The notes under the pieces are model-generated. The model was given only the letters and a program-made list of their open reading frames with translations. It was not told the DNA's origin and did no database searches. Positions 1 to 9,190 of a stretch of 64,000 bases of DNA are shown here, piece by piece. The translations under genes and the position numbers were made by a program. Origin of the DNA: Nocardiopsis_C rhodophaea (lineage in GTDB: Bacteria > Actinomycetota > Actinomycetes > Streptosporangiales > Streptosporangiaceae). The DNA lies in the NCBI RefSeq assembly GCF_039530945.1, contig NZ_BAAAPC010000006.1:223013-287012 (forward strand), given 5' to 3'. The number at the start of each line of letters is the position of its first letter. Positions within the stretch are counted from its first letter, which is position 1.

Positions 1-1
1 G

Positions 2-250
2 CTCGACGCCCTCGCGTGTGTCGACGGTGTGTTCATCATCTCCGGCCCGCCCGAGACCGCCGACTGGGAAACCTACGCGGAGCTGCTGCGCCCGCTTGAC
101 CCCGCCGCCCTGGCGTTCACCGCGGGCGACACCTATACCGAGGCCAAGCGGCGCGGAGCAGCGGCCCTGGGTGCCGAGGCGTGGGAGCTCCCCCTGACCC
201 CGGGACGGTCGACAACGGCCGCGCTCGGCCGCCTGGCGCGCTCGCTGTAA
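2..250 (+). CDS. C-terminal 82 residues of a truncated gene, function not recognised
   Basis: An open frame enters from the left edge and ends at TAA (248-250). The visible residues begin LDALACVDGVFIISGPP and end ALGRLARSL. They look like a soluble alpha/beta protein tail, with no membrane segment or signature motif I can name. The upstream part is outside the window, so neither start nor family can be given. An internal GTG at 29 is only a valine codon in the continuing frame. It is co-directional with the ABC exporter that starts about 240 bp later. Confidence 0.6.
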   Translation, partial: LDALACVDGVFIISGPPETADWETYAELLRPLDPAALAFTAGDTYTEAKRRGAAALGAEAWELPLTPGRSTTAALGRLARSL

Positions 251-488
251 CGCGCTGTCGAGCGATCCGCCGCACCGACGCGAGGGAAGCAGCAGGGGTC
301 CGCTGGTGTTAGGCCGGATGCGGTGGATACGTCCTGAGAAGTGAGGACTTCTGCATCCCCGCCGCGTGAGAATCCCGGTGCGGGTGCGGGAGCGGACAGG
401 GGTGGTCGCGCGCGGGGGCAAAACCCGCCCCGACCCGGAGCGGCCACGCTGTCGACGGGCCGCGCAGACGGAAGGTGGAGAAGCACGG

Positions 489-2363
489 ATGATGATGGGT
501 GGCCCGCCTCTGTACCGGACCCTGGTCAACGACGGCAGCGCCGCGCGGACCCGGCTGCCCGCGGGCATCGTCCGCCGGATCATCTCCTACACCCGCCCGC
601 ACTGGCGAACCATCCTGTTCTTCCTCGTCACAACGTCGGTGAGCGCGGCCATCGTGGTCGCCAACCCGCTGCTGCTCAAGGCCATCATCGACCACGGTGT
701 CGCCCACGGGGACTCAGACCTCGTCACCTGGCTGGCCCTGGCCGTCGCCGGGCTGGCCCTGCTGGAGGCGGCGCTGAGCCTGACGTCGCGCTGGCTGTCG
801 TCGCGCATCGGCGAGGGCGTCATCTACCTGCTGCGCACGCAGGTCTTCACGCACGTGCAGCGGATGCCGATGGCGTTTTTCACCCGCACCCAGACCGGGT
901 CGCTGATCAGTCGGCTGAACACCGATGTGGTGGGCGCGCAGCGCGCCATCACCTCGGTCCTGCAATCGGTGGTGTCCAACCTGATCAGCACGGTCGCCGT
1001 GGTCACCACGATGATGCTGCTCTCCTGGCGGATCACGCTGCTCGCGCTGCTGCTCATCCCGGTGTTCGTGCTGCCGGCCAAGCTCATCGGCCGCCGGGTC
1101 GCCGGCATCTCGCGGGACGGTATGAACATGAACGCCGAGATGAGCTCGCTGATGACCGAGCGCTTCAATGTCGGCGGCGCGATGCTGGTCAAGCTCTACG
1201 GCCGCCCCGAGGAGGAGTCCGCCGGATTCGCCGAACGGGCGGGGCGGGTGCGCGACATCGGGGTCACCCAGGCGGTGTTCGTCGGTCTGCTGTTCACCCT
1301 GCTCGGACTGATCACCGCGCTGGCCACGGCCGTGGTCTACGGGGTCGGCGGGAACCTGGTCATCGACGGTGCGTTCGAGCTGGGCACGCTGGTGGCCCTG
1401 ACCACGCTGCTCGCGCGCCTCTACGCCCCAGTCACGGCCCTGTCGAACGTGCACGTGGACATCATGACCGCGCTGGTCAGCTTCGACCGGGTCTTCGAGA
1501 TCCTCGACCTCAAGCCGATGATCGAGGAGCACCCCAACGCCGTCGACCTGCCACAGGGGCGGCTGTCGGTGCAGTTCGAGGGGGTGTCGTTCCGCTACCC
1601 GGGGGCCGACGAGTCCTCCCTGGCGTCGCTGGAGCTCACGCCGCGGACCGAGACCCTGGAGGACACGCAGGTGCTCAGCGACGTCTCCTTCACCGCCGAA
1701 CCGGGGCAGCTGGTCGCGCTGGTGGGGCCGTCGGGCGCCGGCAAGACCACCCTGACCCACCTGGTCGCGCGGTTGTACGACCCGACGCAGGGCGCGGTGC
1801 GCATCGGCGGGGTGGACCTGCGCGAGGCCAGTAAGCGGTCGCTGCGCGAGGCCGTCGGCGTCGTCACCCAGGACGCCCAGCTCTTCCACGACACCGTGGG
1901 CAGCAACCTGCGCTACGCGCGCCCGGAGGCCACTGTTGAGGAGCTCATCGAGGCGATGCGCGCGGCTCAGCTCGGGCGGCTGCTGGAGACGCTGCCCGAC
2001 GGGCTCGACACGATGGTGGGCGACCGCGGGTACCGGCTCTCGGGCGGCGAGAAGCAGCGCCTGGCCATCGCCCGGCTGCTGCTGAAGGCCCCGTCGGTGG
2101 TGGTACTGGACGAGGCCACCGCGCACTTGGACTCCGAGTCCGAAGCGGCGGTGCAGGAGGCGCTACGGACCGCGCTGGCCGGCCGAACCTCGCTGGTGAT
2201 CGCGCACCGCCTCGCGACGGTCCGCGAGGCCGACCAGATCCTGGTGCTCGAAGACGGCCGGATCCTGGAGCGCGGCACGCATGAGCAGCTGCTGGGCCAG
2301 GGCGGCCTGTACACGGCCCTGTACCGCACCCAGTTCGCCTCCCAGGAGAAGACCCGAACCTGA
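489..2363 (+). CDS. ABC exporter, fused permease and ATPase (half-transporter)
   Basis: This 624-residue protein has the type-1 exporter layout: a six-helix membrane domain (about residues 35-320) followed by a nucleotide-binding domain. Visible motifs are Walker A GPSGAGKTT near residue 412, signature LSGGEKQR near 517 and Walker B VVVLDEAT near 536, followed by the H-loop IAHR. It should act as a dimer exporting a lipid, peptide or drug; the substrate cannot be read from sequence. The ATG at 489 was chosen because GGAAGGTGGAG lies just upstream; the open frame extends further back to 366 but with no ribosome site. The neighbouring TetR and DHA2 genes suggest an efflux neighbourhood, but a 219-bp gap separates them. 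Confidence 0.9.
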   Translation: MMMGGPPLYRTLVNDGSAARTRLPAGIVRRIISYTRPHWRTILFFLVTTSVSAAIVVANPLLLKAIIDHGVAHGDSDLVTWLALAVAGLALLEAALSLTSRWLSSRIGEGVIYLLRTQVFTHVQRMPMAFFTRTQTGSLISRLNTDVVGAQRAITSVLQSVVSNLISTVAVVTTMMLLSWRITLLALLLIPVFVLPAKLIGRRVAGISRDGMNMNAEMSSLMTERFNVGGAMLVKLYGRPEEESAGFAERAGRVRDIGVTQAVFVGLLFTLLGLITALATAVVYGVGGNLVIDGAFELGTLVALTTLLARLYAPVTALSNVHVDIMTALVSFDRVFEILDLKPMIEEHPNAVDLPQGRLSVQFEGVSFRYPGADESSLASLELTPRTETLEDTQVLSDVSFTAEPGQLVALVGPSGAGKTTLTHLVARLYDPTQGAVRIGGVDLREASKRSLREAVGVVTQDAQLFHDTVGSNLRYARPEATVEELIEAMRAAQLGRLLETLPDGLDTMVGDRGYRLSGGEKQRLAIARLLLKAPSVVVLDEATAHLDSESEAAVQEALRTALAGRTSLVIAHRLATVREADQILVLEDGRILERGTHEQLLGQGGLYTALYRTQFASQEKTRT

Positions 2364-2534
2364 GGGCGACGGGCGGCCCTCCTCCGGGCCGCCCTCCTCG
2401 TGGCCGCGATCGGCCGATCCCTGTCGGCGCGGTCCCGCCGGTCCGCTCGTCTCTCCCGGTGCCGGGTCGAGCCGTGGGGACGGGCCGCGGTCGCCAGCGA
2501 GATGCAGATCACGCGTCAATGCGCCTTTGGAAAA

Positions 2535-2551
2535 TTTGCATTTAGTGCAAA
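2535..2551. promoter_or_regulatory. Candidate TetR operator, TTTGCA-N5-TGCAAA
   Basis: A perfect 6-bp inverted repeat, TTTGCA and TGCAAA around a 5-bp spacer TTTAG, lies 31 bp upstream of the TetR start in an AT-rich island of otherwise GC-rich DNA. The flanking TTTGGA (2526-2531) and AAATAT (2551-2556) could be weak -35 and -10 elements, which would put the palindrome inside the promoter. Autoregulation by the adjacent TetR protein is the natural reading; it is an inference. Confidence 0.6.
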
Positions 2552-2582
2552 AATATCGTTCCAGACGATGGAGGTGAGGGCG

Positions 2583-3191
2583 GTGGGGCTCCGCGAGCGC
2601 AAGAAGCGCGCGACCCGCCGTGCGCTACAGCGCGCGGCGGTCCAGCTGGCGATCGAGCGCGGCTTGGAGCACGTCACCGTGGACGACATCGCCGCAGCCG
2701 CCGACGTCTCGACCCGGACGTTCTTCAACTACTTCGCTGGCAAGGAGGACGCGCTCATCGGAGACGGGCCGCCGAGCCCCGGAGAGGAGGCGCGGCGGGT
2801 GTTCGTCGAGGGGGGACCCACCGGCGACCTGGTCGAGGACCTCAAGGTCTTCCTCCTCTCGCCGATCCTCGACGACCAGGAGGCCCTGCCCCTGCTCGAA
2901 GACCTGCGGCAGCGCAAGCGCCTCATCGAGCTGGAACCGCAGCTCATCCCCCGCGTCATGGCCACGTTCCACGAGATGGAGCAGAGCGTGGCCGAGGCCC
3001 TCGCCGCACGCCTCGGCGACAAACCGGATGATCTGCGGCCCCAGCTCCTCTCGACCGTGGCCGCGGCCGCGATCCGCTTCACGATGAAACGGTCCACCTG
3101 GTCCGGCCAGGAGGGGCCGGAGAACATCCGAGCAATGTCCGACGAGGTCTTCGCCATGCTGCGGCGCGCCTTGGCCCGCGAAGACCCCTGA
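2583..3191 (+). CDS. TetR-family transcriptional repressor
   Basis: A 202-residue protein, the usual TetR length. The N-terminal helix-turn-helix is clear: RERKKRATRRALQ, then VDDIAAAADVSTRTFFNYFA (about residues 30-50), followed by the family's KEDAL. The helical C-terminal ligand domain gives no hint of the effector. GTG 2583 was chosen because GGAGGTGAG sits 8 bp before it; an in-frame ATG at 2568 lies upstream of that site and would lack one. The gene is preceded by the palindrome at 2535-2551 and followed after 189 bp by a DHA2 antiporter, the classic repressor/pump arrangement, so control of the pump is likely. Confidence 0.88.
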   Translation: MGLRERKKRATRRALQRAAVQLAIERGLEHVTVDDIAAAADVSTRTFFNYFAGKEDALIGDGPPSPGEEARRVFVEGGPTGDLVEDLKVFLLSPILDDQEALPLLEDLRQRKRLIELEPQLIPRVMATFHEMEQSVAEALAARLGDKPDDLRPQLLSTVAAAAIRFTMKRSTWSGQEGPENIRAMSDEVFAMLRRALAREDP

Positions 3192-3380
3192 GGACGCACA
3201 TTGAAAGGGTGGCGGTGACCGTCCCCAGTCCCCCCCACAGGACCCCCGTCCACCACCACCCCGCCCACCCGCAGACCACCGGCGCGGCCACGCACCGGTA
3301 TCCACACATGTCCGGTCCTGCCTTACGCGCCAGCACGGCCTCGGCGAAGGAAGGCGACTGGGGAAGCGAGCACCACTTCG

Positions 3381-5000
3381 ATGACATCGACCCACGCGGC
3401 CGACCAGCCGCCCGACCAGTCCGCAGCCGCGGCCGAGGCGTCCGCCGGTCCGCTCACCAAGAAGCAGATCCGCTGGGTTTTCCTGGGCGTCATGCTGACG
3501 ATGCTGCTCGGCGCCCTGGACCAGACCATCGTCACCACCGCCCTGCCCACCATCGTGGGTGAGCTCAACGGGCTGGACCACCTGTCCTGGGTCATCACCG
3601 CCTACATGCTGGCCGCCACGGTCGGGCTGCCGATCTACGGAAAGGCGGGCGACCTGTTCGGGCGCAAGGTCGTCTTCCAGTTCGCCATCGTCGTGTTCCT
3701 GATCGGTTCGGTGCTGTGCGGCGTGGCCCAGGACATGAACCAGCTCATCCTGTTCCGCGCCCTGCAGGGCATCGGCGGCGGCGGTCTGATGATCAGCGCC
3801 CAGTCGATCATCGCCGAGGTCGTCTCCGCGCGGGAGCGCGGCCGCTACATGGGCGCCATCGGCGGCGTGTTCGGGTTCTCCTCCATCGCCGGACCGCTGC
3901 TCGGTGGGCTGTTCACCGACCAGCTCGACTGGCGCTGGATCTTCTACATCAACCTGCCGCTGGGCGCCCTGGCGCTCGTCGTCACCTCCACCGTGCTCCA
4001 GCTGCCGCGCCGCGGCGGTCCCAAGCCCAAACTCGACTACCTGGGCACGGTGCTCCTCGCTGCGGCCAGCGTCTGCGTCGTGCTGCTCACCAGCTGGGGC
4101 GGGAGCACCTACGACTGGAACAGCCCGGTGATCATCGGTCTGGGCGTCGGCGCCGTGGTCGCCGCGGTGCTGTTCGTCGCCGCCGAGCGCCGCGCCGCCG
4201 AGCCGATCATCCCCCTGCGCCTCTTTAACGACCGCGACTTCGTCCTGACCGCCCTGATCGGCGTCAGCGTCGGCATCGCGATGTTCTCCACGGTGTCCTA
4301 CCTGCCCACGTTCCTGCAGATGGTGAACGGCGTCAGCGCGACCGTCTCCGGCCTGCTGATGATCCCCATGGTCGTCGGCATGCTGGTCGCCACCATCGGC
4401 ACCGGCCGGAGGATCGCGAGCACCGGTAAATACAAGATCTGGCCGATCATTGGCACGGGCGTGGTGATCGTGGGCCTGATCCTGCTCGGCGGCATGGACG
4501 CGGACACGCCGTATGCGTACAACGCGAGCGGCATGCTGCTGCTCGGCCTGGGTGTGGGCATGGTGCTGCAGAACCTCGTACTGATCGTGCAGAACACCGC
4601 GCCGCCGCAGGACCTGGGAACGGCGACGTCGGCCAACAACTACTTCCGGCAGATCGGCGCGTCGTTCGGCATCGCCGTCTTCGGGTCAATCTTCGTCGGC
4701 CGGCTGAACGACCGGATGGCCGAACTTCCCCCGCAGGCGACCGGTCACCTGCCGACGCAGGGCGGTGAGGCCGGCATCAGCTCGATGACACCGGACATGC
4801 TCCAGGGCCTTCCCGACCAACTGCGGGAGTTCATCGTGCACGCGTTTGCCGGGGCGCTGGCGCCGATCTTCTACTACGCCCTACCGGTGGCGGTCGTCGG
4901 TTTCGTGCTGTCGTTCTTCCTGATCGAGAAGCCGCTGTCGACGGAGGTCGGGACCTCGGGCGGCGGGAACGGGCCGGAGGCCGCGGCCGCCGCCGACTGA
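3381..5000 (+). CDS. DHA2-family MFS drug/proton antiporter (14-TMS type)
   Basis: A 539-residue membrane protein with the length and about 14 hydrophobic segments typical of the EmrB/QacA (DHA2) family. The first helix carries the DHA2 signature LDQTIVTTALPTIVGEL, and the loop between helices 2 and 3 has motif A (GKAGDLFGRK). It should export hydrophobic or cationic compounds using the proton gradient; the substrate is unknown. ATG 3381 precedes the conserved first helix by about 40 residues; the ribosome site is weak. It lies 189 bp downstream of the TetR gene, on the same strand, and is the most likely target of that repressor. Confidence 0.9.
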   Translation: MTSTHAADQPPDQSAAAAEASAGPLTKKQIRWVFLGVMLTMLLGALDQTIVTTALPTIVGELNGLDHLSWVITAYMLAATVGLPIYGKAGDLFGRKVVFQFAIVVFLIGSVLCGVAQDMNQLILFRALQGIGGGGLMISAQSIIAEVVSARERGRYMGAIGGVFGFSSIAGPLLGGLFTDQLDWRWIFYINLPLGALALVVTSTVLQLPRRGGPKPKLDYLGTVLLAAASVCVVLLTSWGGSTYDWNSPVIIGLGVGAVVAAVLFVAAERRAAEPIIPLRLFNDRDFVLTALIGVSVGIAMFSTVSYLPTFLQMVNGVSATVSGLLMIPMVVGMLVATIGTGRRIASTGKYKIWPIIGTGVVIVGLILLGGMDADTPYAYNASGMLLLGLGVGMVLQNLVLIVQNTAPPQDLGTATSANNYFRQIGASFGIAVFGSIFVGRLNDRMAELPPQATGHLPTQGGEAGISSMTPDMLQGLPDQLREFIVHAFAGALAPIFYYALPVAVVGFVLSFFLIEKPLSTEVGTSGGGNGPEAAAAAD

Positions 5001-5034
5001 CGGCGCGCGCCCGCTTCCGGCGACACCCCGGACC

Positions 5035-5076
5035 GGCGTGGGACGGACCCACTGGGCACGCGGCCCGTCCCACGCC
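5035..5076. terminator. Bidirectional terminator hairpin
   Basis: GGCGTGGGACGG (5035-5046) pairs perfectly with CCGTCCCACGCC (5065-5076), an uninterrupted 12-bp stem with an 18-nt loop. It sits between the convergent antiporter (ends 5000) and the ferredoxin-like gene (ends 5083) and can serve both. There is no U-tract, as is common in actinobacteria. Confidence 0.75.
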
Positions 5077-5082
5077 TCTCGG

Positions 5083-5634
5083 CTACGTGTTCTTGGCCTT
5101 CTTCTCGGCCTTGGCGGACTTTTCCGCCTTCTTGGCCTTCTTGGCCTTCTTCTTTTTCTTGCCCTTCTCACCGCCGGGCCGTGCCTCGTCCGCGCCCTTC
5201 CGCGTGGCCCCGTCCGCTTCCGCCGCCGCCTTCTTGGCCTTCTTGCCCAGCTTCGCCTTCTTCGGCTTCTTCGCGTTCTTGGAGGTCAGGTGGGGTTCCA
5301 GGGAATCCGGCAGCGGCGCGATGCCGGGCCCGCCCTCGAAGATCCAGTCGTCGAGGTCGTCGATGAGCCGGTCCTCGGTGAACTCACCGAGCCAGACCGG
5401 CCGGCCCCCTCCGGCACGCCCCTGGGCCGAGGGCTGTACGACCACCACGTTGGCCTTGAAGCAGATTCCGAGGCACTTACTCACCCGGACCGGGACCCGG
5501 CGCCCCTCGTGGTCCTCGAACCCGCTCAGCCGCTCCAACTGCCCCTTGTGGTCGACGCCCGGACGCTTCTTCTTTGTGCCACAGCAGCACCCGCGGCACA
5601 CCACGAGTTGGCACGGCTTCCCTGACGGGGACAC
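5083..5634 (-). CDS. Thioredoxin-like [2Fe-2S] ferredoxin with lysine-rich tail
   Basis: A 183-residue protein. The N-terminal ~100 residues match the (2Fe-2S) ferredoxin domain with thioredoxin fold: cysteines in CQLVVCRGCCCGT and a second pair in KCLGIC followed by VVVV. The last ~55 residues are almost entirely K, A and E (for example GKKKKKAKKAKKAEKSAKAE), a highly basic extension that could bind nucleic acid or acidic partners. GTG 5634 was chosen because AGGAGGT lies 10 nt upstream on the minus strand; an in-frame ATG at 5703 has no ribosome site. It is likely monocistronic, with a shared terminator downstream. The electron-transfer role is inferred from the fold; the partner is unknown. 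Confidence 0.75.
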   Translation of the reverse strand: MSPSGKPCQLVVCRGCCCGTKKKRPGVDHKGQLERLSGFEDHEGRRVPVRVSKCLGICFKANVVVVQPSAQGRAGGGRPVWLGEFTEDRLIDDLDDWIFEGGPGIAPLPDSLEPHLTSKNAKKPKKAKLGKKAKKAAAEADGATRKGADEARPGGEKGKKKKKAKKAKKAEKSAKAEKKAKNT

Positions 5635-5790
5635 CGCTGGTCGTACCTCCTGTATCGGGGGCAATGCCCATTGACTGCTCCACACCGTATCGTCGCAGTT
5701 CATAACGTGCGCAATCGGGCGCCGCCGGGACAACCCAGGGGACAGCAGTGTGCCCCGGTCCGCGGGAACCGGGGCACGGGCACGGCGACG

Positions 5791-5991
5791 TCAGCGATCG
5801 CGGTCGTCGCGGGTCTGGTCCTCCATGAAGTCCTTGCCCTTTTCGGCGGCCGTGTCGATCTGGTCGTCGTACTTGCCCTGGGTCTTCTTCTTAGCGGCCT
5901 CGGCAGCGGCGTCGACCCCCCGATCGACCTTGTCGCGATTCTTGCTCGCCGCCTTCTTGAGCTTGTCCATGGCGTCTTTGAGACCGGACAT
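5791..5991 (-). CDS. MT0933/Rv0909-type antitoxin-like small protein
   Basis: A 66-residue, highly charged helical protein: MSGLKDAMDKLKKAASKN, then repeated Ala/Lys helices ending FMEDQTRDDRDR. This pattern matches the MT0933-like antitoxin family (Rv0909), whose members are often paired with an SRPBCC toxin such as Rv0910. No toxin gene is adjacent: the neighbours are mgtE upstream and the ferredoxin-like gene downstream on the same strand. ATG 5991 has GGGAG 4 nt upstream. Many actinobacterial members stand alone, so a role other than antitoxin is possible. Confidence 0.72.
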   Translation of the reverse strand: MSGLKDAMDKLKKAASKNRDKVDRGVDAAAEAAKKKTQGKYDDQIDTAAEKGKDFMEDQTRDDRDR

Positions 5992-6103
5992 ACGCTCCCA
6001 CCCCTCATCGGTCCGGGATCGGTGCTCTCGGCACCGTCCTGGCCATACCCGTCGCGCCGACGCCCGAACCACGGGGGCGGCCCGGCGCGGGGCCGGCCGG
6101 GGG

Positions 6104-7444
6104 TCAGATACCCAGGATCACCCGGGCCATGGTGAAGTAGATGAGCAGGCCGGTGGCGTCCACGAGCGTGGTGACCAGCGGCGCCGAGACCACGGCCGGG
6201 TCCACGCCGGAGCGGCCCGCCAGCAGCGGCATCGTGCTGCCGATCACCGCCGCCCAGGTACACACGGCAATGACCGACAGCGCCACCGCGACGGCGACCC
6301 CGCCGGGGACCACCATCCAGCCGACGGTCATCGCGATGAGGGCGAGAGCGCAGCCGAGCAGGAACCCGACCCTGCACTCTTTCCAGGCCACCCCGGGCAG
6401 GTCGCGGACGCGGACCTCACCGACGGCCAGGGCGCGCACGATCGCGGTCGCCGACTGCGAGCCCACGTTGCCGCCGGTGCCGGTCAGCATGGGGATGAAC
6501 AGGGCCAGCGCGGTCACCTCTTCCAGGGTCGCCTCGAAATGGCTCAGGACGGAGACGGTGAGCGTGGAGGCGACGATGAGAAGCAGGAGCCAGACCGCCC
6601 GGGAGCGTGCCAGGCGGGGCACCGTGACCGACACGTAGTGTCCGGCGACGGGGCTGGCCGCGGACTGGCGGGCGATGTCCTCGGAGTCGGCGGCCTCGAT
6701 CACTTCCAGGGCGTCGTCGAAGGTGAGCAGGCCGACGAAGCGCTCCTCGGAGTCGACCACCGGCATGGCGACGAGGTTAGCCTCCTGCATCAGGCGCGCG
6801 GCGCCTTCAGCGGGGTCGGTGGCGCTTACCCGCGGCACGAAGATGTCCACGATGTCCTTGAGCAGGCTCTCGTCGTCGCTCACGATGAGGTCGCTGAGCT
6901 GCACGATCCCGGCCAGCCGACGGCCGTCGTCGACCACGGGCAGGATGTAGATGGTCTCGGCGTCGGCGCCCTTGGCCCGGACCACCTCCAGTGCGCGGCC
7001 CACGGTGAGGTCGCGGTGGAGGATCACCGTCTCCGGCGTCATGTACCGGCCGACCGACTCCTCGGGGTAGCCGAGAAGCGCCGCGGTCATCTTGCGTTCG
7101 GCCGGGCTGAGTCCGGCCAGCGCCCGGGTGGCGATCTTGGCCGGGGCCTCGCCGATGAGCCGCGCCCGGTCGTCGGGGTCCATCTCCTCCAGCAGCTCGT
7201 GGAACGCGGAGTCGCGCAGGCCGACCAGGATCTCGTGCTGGTGGACGGGGTCGAGCTCCTCGAAGACCTCCAGTTCCCGGTCCTTGTCGAGCAGTCGGAA
7301 CGGCACGATCATGTAGCGGGCGTCCATCCGCTCCAGCTCGTCGGCGATCTCGTAGGGCGGATGCTCGGCCAACCAGAGTCGAATGCCGGTCAGGTCGTTT
7401 TCGGCGATCATGTCGATGAGGTCTTCGCCGATATCGTCAGCCAT
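6104..7444 (-). CDS. mgtE: Magnesium transporter MgtE
   Basis: A 446-residue MgtE-type Mg2+ channel. The order is the N domain of amphipathic repeats (LDPVHQHEILVGL, MDPDDRARL), two CBS domains (about residues 130-250), a connecting helix, then five membrane helices. The pore helix signature is visible as MLTGTGGNVGSQSATAIVRAL near residue 330. In the family the N and CBS domains sense cytoplasmic Mg2+ and close the pore. ATG 7444 is preceded by AAGGGGG. It follows the SpoIIE-type phosphatase on the same strand after 280 bp; I see no magnesium riboswitch in that gap. Confidence 0.92.
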   Translation of the reverse strand: MADDIGEDLIDMIAENDLTGIRLWLAEHPPYEIADELERMDARYMIVPFRLLDKDRELEVFEELDPVHQHEILVGLRDSAFHELLEEMDPDDRARLIGEAPAKIATRALAGLSPAERKMTAALLGYPEESVGRYMTPETVILHRDLTVGRALEVVRAKGADAETIYILPVVDDGRRLAGIVQLSDLIVSDDESLLKDIVDIFVPRVSATDPAEGAARLMQEANLVAMPVVDSEERFVGLLTFDDALEVIEAADSEDIARQSAASPVAGHYVSVTVPRLARSRAVWLLLLIVASTLTVSVLSHFEATLEEVTALALFIPMLTGTGGNVGSQSATAIVRALAVGEVRVRDLPGVAWKECRVGFLLGCALALIAMTVGWMVVPGGVAVAVALSVIAVCTWAAVIGSTMPLLAGRSGVDPAVVSAPLVTTLVDATGLLIYFTMARVILGI

Positions 7445-7724
7445 GCTGAGCACCCCCTTGTCATAACGCGACCCTGCCCCGGGCCGGACCGGCGGGTCCG
7501 TGCGACGCAGGGCACGGGGGGTGGGCGTGTGGAAAAAGACCCGAATGCGGCGCACCGCCGTGTGGACCCGGCCCCGTGGGCACACGGTCGCCGAGCGTTC
7601 AGGCCATGCGGACGCTCGTTGAAGCCCAGGGATCAACCGAAACCCTACCTGTAGCGGGCTACACGGTGTGCCTCCGCCACCGCGTATCGGACGCGCCGAT
7701 GGCGTGTCGGTGGGGTGAGGCGAG

Positions 7725-8927
7725 TCAGGACCGCCAGATCACGACGAGGGCGATGTCGTCGTTCTTGCCCTCGCTGAGCGTGTCCACAACTTCTTCCGCG
7801 CCGGTGCCGAAACCGGCGGCCACCAGTCGGCTCGACACACCCAGCAGGCGGTCGACCCCGGAGTCGAGGTCCTCACCAGGGGTTTCGATGAGGCCGTCGG
7901 TGTAGAGCATGATGGCGCCTCCCGGCCGCAGCCGCCCCTCGACGGGAGCGAACGTCATCCCCGGGATGACGCCGAGGACCACCCCCTTGGCCTCGGTGGC
8001 GGACCACGCACCGGTGCCGCGGTCGAAGTGGACCGCGGGCGGGTGTCCGGCCGAGGTGATGAGGTAGTCGCCGGTGACCAGGTCGAGGCTGAGGTGGACG
8101 GCGGTGACGAAGCCCTCACCGAGCGCGGTGCGGGTCAGGTGATCGTTGCAGTGCGTGAGGAACTCGCTGCTGGGGACGGCGCTGAGGAGGCCGCTGAAGG
8201 CGCCGGAGAGCAGCAGGGCGCGCGTCCCCGCGTCCACACCCTTGCCGGACACGTCGACCACGGCGATCTCCAGCTGGTCGCCGTGGCGCCTGGAGACGAC
8301 GAAGTCACCGCCGAACGAGGAACCGCCGGCCTGGCGGAGGACGGCGGTGGCGCCCCACCCCTGCGGGAGGTCGGGGAGCCGTCCCTGGTCGCGCAGTCGG
8401 TCGCGCAGTTCCAACAGCATCTTCTCGCCGCTGAGCCCCTGCATGCCCAGCCGCTCGCGCACGCCCGACAGCAGGTAGGCCACCACCGCGGTGACGCCGA
8501 TCGTCACCAGCAGGCCCGGCCCCACGTGCCCGAAGTCCAGGGCGAACCCGGTGAACAGCAGCACCGCGGCGACCACGGCGAGGAGGAACGCCAGACTCTT
8601 GCGCTTGAGCAGGAGTCCGCCGGCCAGCACGGTGAGGATCACCGCGCTGGGGGGAAACCACCCGGGCGGCCCCCAGACCGCGCCGACCCCGATGCCGACG
8701 GCGAGCGCCACCAGGGTGATGAGCACCAGCCGGTAGCGGAACAGCACCTTGCGCCGGAGAAAGGCGACCGCGCGCTGCCACAGCGAGCGAACCTGGCGCG
8801 CCAGCCGGACCGACATGGGGATGGTCACCGCCGGCGCACGAAAAGACGGGGAACCCGCGCGGGGGCACCGACCGTGCGGCGGGCCCGCCGCGGCCCCGTC
8901 GAGTGGACGGTCCGATACCCGCCGCAT
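7725..8927 (-). CDS. Membrane-bound SpoIIE/PP2C-type protein phosphatase
   Basis: About 400 residues. Three to four hydrophobic helices (about 70-155) are followed by a PP2C-like SpoIIE domain. Visible metal-site features are GGDFVVSRR, VVDVSGKGVDAG, ITSAGHPPA and LYTDGLIE, ending GKNDDIALVVI. Such proteins dephosphorylate anti-sigma-factor antagonists in partner-switching networks. No anti-sigma kinase or STAS gene is adjacent, so the substrate is unknown. ATG 8927 has GGAG 4 nt upstream; an alternative start at ATG 8816 would drop 37 poorly conserved residues. It is divergent from the Eis-like gene. Confidence 0.85.
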   Translation of the reverse strand: MRRVSDRPLDGAAAGPPHGRCPRAGSPSFRAPAVTIPMSVRLARQVRSLWQRAVAFLRRKVLFRYRLVLITLVALAVGIGVGAVWGPPGWFPPSAVILTVLAGGLLLKRKSLAFLLAVVAAVLLFTGFALDFGHVGPGLLVTIGVTAVVAYLLSGVRERLGMQGLSGEKMLLELRDRLRDQGRLPDLPQGWGATAVLRQAGGSSFGGDFVVSRRHGDQLEIAVVDVSGKGVDAGTRALLLSGAFSGLLSAVPSSEFLTHCNDHLTRTALGEGFVTAVHLSLDLVTGDYLITSAGHPPAVHFDRGTGAWSATEAKGVVLGVIPGMTFAPVEGRLRPGGAIMLYTDGLIETPGEDLDSGVDRLLGVSSRLVAAGFGTGAEEVVDTLSEGKNDDIALVVIWRS

Positions 8928-9190
8928 GTCACTCCGGATCTCCAGGCAGAACTACGCATGTTCAAGTATGGCCGGAGAAGGACCCCGCCGTCAGGCGTCC
9001 TCCGGGGGCCGCCATCGAATCGTTGGAAAATCGTCGGCCCGGCCGATCATGAATCCTCGCTCCGGACAGTTCACAATCTACGGCGTGATCGCGCCGAACG
9101 CAGCGAGGCGGGTCCGCGCGGGGCCAGGGTGATACCGCGCCGAGAAATTCGCTCGCCCGGCCATCGCTCCGGGTGATAGGGACAGGAACC

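Noticed and set aside
5750..7654. A 634-codon plus-strand frame opposite mgtE
   Set aside because: Composition is an antisense shadow; mgtE on the other strand has full domain structure.
7445..7724. Possible magnesium riboswitch before mgtE
   Set aside because: Only a weak 7-bp hairpin (7592-7618) is visible; no M-box core.
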